This document shows, piece by piece, positions 1 to 3,074 of a DNA stretch of 6,503 nt (within the stretch, counting starts at the first letter, position 1; each line of letters opens with the position of its first letter). A model generated the notes under the pieces. The model was not told the DNA's origin. It worked only from the letters and a program-made list of their open reading frames with translations, and did not search any database. The DNA comes from Verrucomicrobiales bacterium (GTDB taxonomy: Bacteria; Verrucomicrobiota; Verrucomicrobiia; Verrucomicrobiales; SLCJ01), in contig SLCJ01000142.1 of NCBI GenBank assembly GCA_007125835.1, positions 1 to 6,503 of the forward strand. Reading direction: 5' to 3'. The position numbers were made by a program, and so were the translations under genes.

Positions 1-26
1 CGGCCATTCCCAACTCACCTTGGGGC

Positions 27-32
27 TATAAT
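27..32 (+). promoter_or_regulatory. Candidate -10 box (TATAAT) upstream of vapBC
   Basis: A perfect TATAAT lies 39 bases before the antitoxin start. No convincing -35 is present at the right spacing (the bases around 4-9 do not resemble TTGACA) and there is no extended TG. If used, the transcript would start near 39-40 and have a leader of about 33 nucleotides. It competes with the TTGACA/TATCTT pair at 39-66; the sequence alone does not decide between them. Confidence 0.3.
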
Positions 33-38
33 CTGCCG

Positions 39-66
39 TTGACATAAAACCATAAAAACATATCTT
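39..66 (+). promoter_or_regulatory. Candidate sigma70-type promoter giving a nearly leaderless vapB mRNA
   Basis: A perfect -35 TTGACA (39-44) is followed, after a 16-base spacer, by TATCTT (61-66), which matches the -10 consensus at four of six positions. The predicted transcription start falls at about 72-73, on the antitoxin ATG itself, so the mRNA would be leaderless or nearly so. This fits the absence of any Shine-Dalgarno sequence before the start. Two direct copies of CATAAAA (43-49 and 51-57) lie in the spacer and could be contacted by the ribbon-helix-helix antitoxin in autoregulation, but they are not a clear palindrome. Confidence 0.3.
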
Positions 67-71
67 TTCGC

Positions 72-332
72 ATGCGCACCACCATTGATCTACCCGACGC
101 ACTGTTCCGCGAGGTCAAGTCCACCGCCGCCGCACGTGGAATCAAGCTCAAGGATTTGGTCATCTCCGCCCTCCAATCCGCCATCCAGAATCCCGAAACG
201 GAGCCGCTGGATGTGCGGGAGAAACACCGCCGCCTGATGCGCGACCACTTCCAGCGTATGGACGAGGGCCGCCCCATGCACGAACCGATCGGTCGGCTTG
301 AACGCGAATCCCTCCACGACCGCCATGCTTGA
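72..332 (+). CDS. vapB: VapB-like ribbon-helix-helix antitoxin
   Basis: This is probably the DNA-binding antitoxin of a type II toxin-antitoxin pair: it would neutralise the PIN-domain toxin encoded next and repress the shared promoter. The 86-residue protein opens with a short beta strand (RTTIDLP, residues 2-8) and two predicted helices (about 9-22 and 25-38), the normal ribbon-helix-helix layout in which the strand pairs in a dimer and enters the DNA major groove. The rest, from about residue 40, is charged and Arg/Glu/His-rich (for example DVREKHRRLMRDHF) and would be the toxin-wrapping tail. The ATG at 72 is the first start that keeps the RHH strand at the N-terminus. The stop overlaps the toxin start by 8 bases, so translation is probably coupled. 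Assignment to VapB rests on fold, size and neighbour; the family is too divergent for a closer name. Confidence 0.82.
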   Translation: MRTTIDLPDALFREVKSTAAARGIKLKDLVISALQSAIQNPETEPLDVREKHRRLMRDHFQRMDEGRPMHEPIGRLERESLHDRHA

Positions 333-747
333 GCCCGCGTTTTTTGACACCAACCTTTTCCTCTATGCCTACTCGCAGGCCCCGGAGGACCGCCCCAAGC
401 GTGATCGTGCCAGGAAATTGTTCGAGCAATATCAGCCGGTGATCTCGGTGCAGGTGATCCAGGAGTTCATCGCCACAGCCCTGCGCAAGCCCCATCTTGG
501 GATCGACGATGAGAAAATCGACGAATTCCTCGCCATCTGCGCCTGCCACACCATCCAGCCAATCCACCTCGAAACCCTGCTCCAAGCCACCGCACTTCGC
601 AGGCGTTATTCGCTTTCCCACTGGGACAGCTCCATCCTCGCAGCCGCCTGCGCCTCCGGCAGTGAGATTCTCTTCTCCGAGGACCTGCAGCACAACTTCT
701 CCGTCCAACGTCTCCGTGTGCGAAACCCATTTCTGCCCGCCGTGTGA
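325..747 (+). CDS. vapC: VapC-like PIN-domain ribonuclease toxin
   Basis: Likely the toxin of the pair: PIN-domain VapC proteins are Mg2+-dependent endoribonucleases that cut tRNA or rRNA and stop growth when free of antitoxin. The 140-residue protein is one complete PIN domain. The acidic metal-binding residues are visible: D8 in FFDTN, E47 in VIQEF, D101 in HWDSS, and the E119/D120 pair in LFSED, all at the spacing usual for the family, so the enzyme looks active. I chose the ATG at 325, which overlaps the antitoxin stop (332) and puts D8 at the normal distance from the start. A TTG at 298 would add nine residues with no counterpart in the fold. No Shine-Dalgarno precedes the ATG, consistent with translation coupled to the antitoxin. 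The cellular target cannot be read from the sequence. Confidence 0.87.
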   Translation: MLEPAFFDTNLFLYAYSQAPEDRPKRDRARKLFEQYQPVISVQVIQEFIATALRKPHLGIDDEKIDEFLAICACHTIQPIHLETLLQATALRRRYSLSHWDSSILAAACASGSEILFSEDLQHNFSVQRLRVRNPFLPAV

Positions 748-778
748 ACTCCCCATAACAAAATTTCTCCTTCCTCCC

Positions 779-1122
779 ATGCCCTCCGAATCCCAACATC
801 TCGAATACAAAAGCGAAATCACCGATTCGCTCTGATGCGGATCTTCCGCGACCTCGATATGGTCGAATACCTCGGCTCCGGCATGCCCCCCATCCTGCGG
901 GCCTATCCCAGAGAATGCTTCCACTTCAGCGAAAACTTCACCCGCATGGTCTTCCCCTTTCCAGACTCCGAGAAAACGTCGGGGAAAACGACGGAGAAAA
1001 CGACGGAGAAAATCGGCGTGAGCACGCGCACCATCGAACGCACCCTCAAAACCCTGCAAAAGCAAGGTGCCCTCGTCCGCCAGGGTCCCGACAAAGGTGG
1101 CCGCTGGCAGATTCCTCCCTGA
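779..1122 (+). pseudogene. Collapsed AlbA_2/Schlafen-type ATP-binding transcriptional regulator
   Basis: Two pieces of one known protein type sit side by side. The first (ATG 779, stop 833-835) encodes 18 residues containing ESQHLEYKSEITDSL, which resembles the N-terminus of AlbA_2 (formerly divergent AAA-4) regulators, where it normally continues into the conserved LEKEVVAFLN stretch. The second, in another frame and readable from ATG 835, begins MRIFRDLDMVEYLGSGMPPI and continues through YPRECFHFSENFTRMVFPF to a winged-helix end (VSTRTIERTLKTLQKQG, then GPDKGGRW). These are C-terminal features of the same family. The central domain, probably 250 or more codons, is absent. A second gap is likely between TTEKI and GVSTRTIER, where relatives carry the first helices of the winged helix. 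The second frame could still make a 95-residue peptide, but it would have no AlbA_2 domain. I infer a dead gene. It begins 31 bases after vapC on the same strand. Confidence 0.78.
972..1017 (+). repeat. 12-bp tandem repeat encoding EKTSGKTTEKTTEKI
   Basis: Units begin at 972, 984 and 996 (GAAAACGTCGGG, then GAAAACGACGGA twice), followed by a partial fourth from 1008. Each full unit encodes four residues in frame. Similar SEKTSEKT linkers are common between the ATP-binding part and the winged helix of AlbA_2 regulators, so the repeat is probably ancestral to the gene. It is also a likely slippage or recombination point next to the second inferred deletion. Confidence 0.75.
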
Positions 1123-1127
1123 AAAAG

Positions 1128-1173
1128 CACGAATCCACGAATCCATGCCCACGAATCCACACGAATCCATGCC
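1128..1173. repeat. ACGAATCCA tandem repeat
   Basis: The 9-mer ACGAATCCA occurs four times (1129, 1137, 1151, 1161), arranged as two larger units of 22 bases (1128-1149) and 24 bases (1150-1173) that each end in ATGCC. The second unit differs only by two extra bases (AC) between its 9-mers. Similar CACGAATC-type tracts are, to my knowledge, scattered in intergenic DNA of Planctomycetota and Verrucomicrobiota; that point is from memory. Confidence 0.8.
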
Positions 1174-1261
1174 TGCCATATTCTATTTGATTGATTGTAG
1201 GATCGCAGGCCTCGGGGGCTGGCAGATGGGAGAGTGTGAGAGGTGGCGGCTCGCATAGACG

Positions 1262-1356
1262 CAACCCCGTTGGGGTTGATTGTGCTTTGGGGGATTTTTC
1301 CCGGGGTAGCGGCGTGCGCCGCAACCCCGGGCTCTGGAACGAATCCCCTTCGGGGA
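1262..1356. repeat. Cluster of three stem-loops (dispersed-repeat type)
   Basis: Three inverted repeats follow one another. At 1262-1278, CAACCCC and GGGGTTG enclose a 3-base loop. At 1300-1331, an 8-bp outer arm (CCCGGGGT with ACCCCGGG) continues past one A-A mismatch into GCGGC with GCCGC around the loop GTGC, giving 13 pairs in 32 bases. At 1344-1356, TCCCC and GGGGA enclose TTC. None is followed by a T-run in the sense of either strand, so these are not ordinary intrinsic terminators. Alternating GC-rich hairpins of this kind resemble dispersed palindromic repeats of the REP type; a structured RNA is an alternative. Confidence 0.7.
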
Positions 1357-1381
1357 AAGAGGCGAATTTTCGGGGCGAAGG

Positions 1382-1443
1382 GAACGATTTTGGGACCGCT
1401 GGCCTCAGCGGTCGTGTGAATGAGGAAGCAAATGGGGGCGCGG
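1382..1443 (+). repeat. Dispersed repeat, copy A
   Basis: This 62-base segment matches the reverse complement of 1781-1843 at about 50 of 63 aligned positions (counted by eye, one gap). The most conserved blocks are GGACCGCTGGCC, GAATGAGG and AGCAAATGG. It contains a perfect hairpin at 1394-1413: GACCGCTG, loop GCCT, CAGCGGTC. Weaker similarity seems to continue beyond 1443 for another 20 or so bases (GTG-GG--TGGT-GTT). Confidence 0.75.
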
Positions 1444-1484
1444 CGTGAGGGGTGGTGGTTGGTCACCTCCGCGCTTGCGGGCTG

Positions 1485-1510
1485 CCCAAAATTTATGCCC
1501 AAAATTTATG
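1485..1510. repeat. Exact 13-bp tandem duplication
   Basis: CCCAAAATTTATG occurs at 1485-1497 and again, without a spacer, at 1498-1510. The last three bases of the second copy (ATG) begin the left inverted repeat of the 140-bp segment at 1508-1647, so the duplication abuts that boundary. Confidence 0.85.
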
Positions 1511-1647
1511 CCTGCCAATGTTTGGTTGCGCTTCGCGCATGACCAGGCATGATCGCCTTGTAGCGGCTATCTGCGACTGTCGGACTTTTCCGTTCTGGCA
1601 GGTGGAGCGCGCCCTGTATGGCGGCACAAGAAAAAATTGGCAGGCAT
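1508..1647. mobile_element. Possible 140-bp miniature element with terminal inverted repeats
   Basis: The ends ATGCCTGCCAAT (1508-1519) and ATTGGCAGGCAT (1636-1647) are perfect 12-bp inverted repeats. Extended inwards to 24 bases (1508-1531 and 1624-1647) they still match at 20 positions. The interior has a small hairpin (TGCGC TTC GCGCA, 1527-1539) and no identifiable gene. There is no obvious target-site duplication; instead, exact tandem duplications of different length sit at each end (13 bp left, 20 bp right). It might be a MITE-like or REP-like unit moved by a transposase elsewhere in the genome, or merely two oppositely oriented copies of the ATGCCTGCC repeat word, which also occurs at 1169-1177. 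Confidence 0.4.
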
Positions 1648-1679
1648 CGTTTATCAGCAGCAGGCATCGTTTATCAGCA
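1640..1679. repeat. Exact 20-bp tandem duplication
   Basis: The unit starting GCAGGCATCG and ending TTTATCAGCA fills 1640-1659 and is repeated exactly at 1660-1679. The first copy overlaps the right inverted repeat of the 140-bp segment, so GCAGGCAT is present in both copies. Exact identity suggests a recent event by replication slippage. Confidence 0.9.
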
Positions 1680-1709
1680 TCGTTCTACACCATTTGCTTC
1701 CCCATCCTC

Positions 1710-1728
1710 GGGCGATGGTGGATCGCCC
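1710..1728. repeat. Short perfect inverted repeat
   Basis: GGGCGAT (1710-1716) and ATCGCCC (1722-1728) flank the 5-base loop GGTGG. No T-run follows on either strand. Just upstream, 1690-1703 read on the minus strand gives GGGGAAGCAAATGG, which shares the AGCAAATGG word with the two copies of the 62-bp repeat and may be the trace of a third copy. Confidence 0.55.
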
Positions 1729-1780
1729 CTCCTTGGTCGAGATGCCTCGGCGCTTTGGGGATAAACTACCATTCCACACT

Positions 1781-1843
1781 CCGCACCTCCATTTGCTGCC
1801 TCATTCGCCTGACGGCTGGGGCCAGCGGTCCTACAGGTCGTTC
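1781..1843 (-). repeat. Dispersed repeat, copy B (inverted relative to copy A)
   Basis: Read on the minus strand, this segment matches copy A (1382-1443) at about 50 of 63 positions, with the same order of conserved blocks. Its internal hairpin has one mismatch (GACCGCTG against CAGCCGTC). The two copies form a large inverted pair about 340 bases apart enclosing the tandem duplications and the 140-bp segment. Confidence 0.75.
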
Positions 1844-1877
1844 TCATTTGCCCGCCACCACGGCAAAGACCACCCTG

Positions 1878-1896
1878 CACGCGACAAGAACGCGTG
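1878..1896 (-). terminator. Weak terminator-like hairpin downstream of alanine dehydrogenase
   Basis: CACGCG (1878-1883) and CGCGTG (1891-1896) form a 6-bp stem with a 7-base loop, about 32 bases past the alanine dehydrogenase stop on the minus strand. The following minus-strand bases (CAGGGTGGTCTTT) do not form a T-run, so it is not a canonical Rho-independent terminator. It is the best hairpin close to the end of the operon. Confidence 0.2.
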
Positions 1897-1927
1897 TGAG
1901 CGCCCCACCGTGGAGGCGATCCGATGT

Positions 1928-3037
1928 TTACTCCAGGCACGCCATGGCGTCGGCGAGGGGCAGGGAGTGCGCTTCGGCGACGGGGCTGTAGGTGATGGCT
2001 CCACCGGCCGTGTTGATTCCCGAGATCAGTTCGGGACGCGAGCGGCAGGCACCGGCCACGCCATGGTCGGCGAGCAGGATTGTCCAGGTGTAGGTGGCGT
2101 TGTTAAGCGCTTGCGTGGCGGTGCGGGCGTAGGCGCCGGGCATGTTGGCGACGCAGTAGTGGAGCACGCCCTCTTCTTCGAAGGTGGGATCCTGGTGCGT
2201 GGTGGGGCGGGAGGTTTCGGCGCAGCCGCCCTGGTCCACGGCGATGTCGACAAACACGCTGCCGCGCGGCATCTGGCGGAGCATGTCGCGGGTGATGAGT
2301 TTCGGAGCCTTGGCTCCGGGCACCAGCACGGCCCCAATGATGAGATCGACACGGGGCAGCAGGTCGGAGAGGTTGGCCTCGTTGGAAAAGAGCGTGTGGG
2401 CTCCCTCCATGGTGATGTCGAGGAAGCGCATGCGTTCGAGGTCGACTTCGAGGATGGTGACATCAGCACCGATACCCGCCGCGACACGGGCGGCGTTTAC
2501 GCCGGCGGTGCCGCCGCCGAGAACGACCACACGCCCCGGACTGACCCCCGGCACGCCACCGAGGAGGATGCCGCGTCCGCCCCGGTGTTTGGCCAGGTGG
2601 TAGCTGCCGACGATGGAACTCATGCGCCCGGCGATCTCGCTCATCGGTTCGAGCAGCGGCAGGCGGCGGTTTACCTCGATGGTTTCGTAGGCGATGGCGG
2701 TGCAGCCGGTGGCGGCCAGGCTTTCCGTGAGGGTTTTGTCGGCGGCGAGGTGGAGGTAGGTGAAAAGGATTTGGCCGGGACGCAGCATGGCGATCTCCGG
2801 GGGTTGCGGTTCTTTAACTTTGACGATCATTTCCGCCTCGGCGAAAACGGCGGCCGCATCGGGGAGGATTTCCGCGCCGGCGGTTTGGTAGGCTTGGTCG
2901 TCATAGCTGGCTCCGGATCCCGCACCTGCCTGGACGACCACCCGGTGTCCGCGTCTGACGAGTTCGGCGACGGTGCCGGGGATCATGCCCACGCGGGCTT
3001 CCTGGGGTTTGGTTTCGGTCGGGATTCCTACGATCAT
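1928..3037 (-). CDS. ald: Alanine dehydrogenase
   Basis: The enzyme catalyses reversible NAD-dependent oxidative deamination of L-alanine to pyruvate and ammonia in the cytoplasm, linking alanine use or nitrogen assimilation to central carbon. The 369-residue length matches the family (about 370). It opens with MIVGIPTETKPQEARVG as Ald proteins do. The substrate residues R15, K75 (VKVKEP) and H96 (TYLH) are in the expected places. The Rossmann loop is GGGTAG at 174-179, followed by the acidic end of beta 2 at LEVD (about 197-199), and the catalytic Asp is D268 in DIAVDQGG. The C-terminus is complete (INTAGGAITYSPVAEA). I start at ATG 3037 because the family N-terminus begins there; the frame stays open upstream but only inside the kinase gene. 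It lies 37 bases after the kinase stop, without a visible Shine-Dalgarno or own promoter, suggesting co-transcription. The related PntA and lysine-pathway enzymes are less likely given length and motifs. Confidence 0.95.
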   Translation of the reverse strand: MIVGIPTETKPQEARVGMIPGTVAELVRRGHRVVVQAGAGSGASYDDQAYQTAGAEILPDAAAVFAEAEMIVKVKEPQPPEIAMLRPGQILFTYLHLAADKTLTESLAATGCTAIAYETIEVNRRLPLLEPMSEIAGRMSSIVGSYHLAKHRGGRGILLGGVPGVSPGRVVVLGGGTAGVNAARVAAGIGADVTILEVDLERMRFLDITMEGAHTLFSNEANLSDLLPRVDLIIGAVLVPGAKAPKLITRDMLRQMPRGSVFVDIAVDQGGCAETSRPTTHQDPTFEEEGVLHYCVANMPGAYARTATQALNNATYTWTILLADHGVAGACRSRPELISGINTAGGAITYSPVAEAHSLPLADAMACLE

Positions 3038-3074
3038 GGTGTGTTTGTTGGGATGCGGGGGTCGGGGGAGCGTT

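Larger units (their letters stand above)
1123..1927. other. Gene-free, repeat-rich intergenic region
   Basis: About 800 bases lie between the regulator remnant (+) and the end of the alanine dehydrogenase gene (-), and I see no credible protein-coding gene here. The open frames on either strand have no recognisable domain, and they run through hairpins and tandem duplications. The region is made of short repeats, stem-loops and inverted copies listed separately. The two genes flanking it converge, so it has no need to hold promoters; it may be a landing site for insertions and a graveyard of repeat copies. No tRNA, rRNA or CRISPR pattern was seen. Confidence 0.65.

Noticed and set aside
1128..1173. 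Possible CRISPR array
   Set aside because: The units are 22 and 24 bases and directly adjacent, with no unique spacers and no cas genes nearby.
160..1179. 339-codon open frame on the minus strand opposite vapBC and the regulator remnant
   Set aside because: It has low-complexity Gly/Arg content and no domain, and the plus strand has recognisable RHH, PIN and AlbA_2-type sequence over the same bases.
1300..1331. Strong hairpin as a terminator for the upstream plus-strand genes
   Set aside because: The T-run (1295-1299) precedes the stem on the plus strand instead of following it, and on the minus strand it reads as A-run, so it does not fit an intrinsic terminator on either strand.
1452..1991. 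Possible gene on the plus strand in the repeat region (179 codons)
   Set aside because: It crosses exact tandem duplications and repeat copy B, runs into the ald gene on the opposite strand, and has no recognisable domain.
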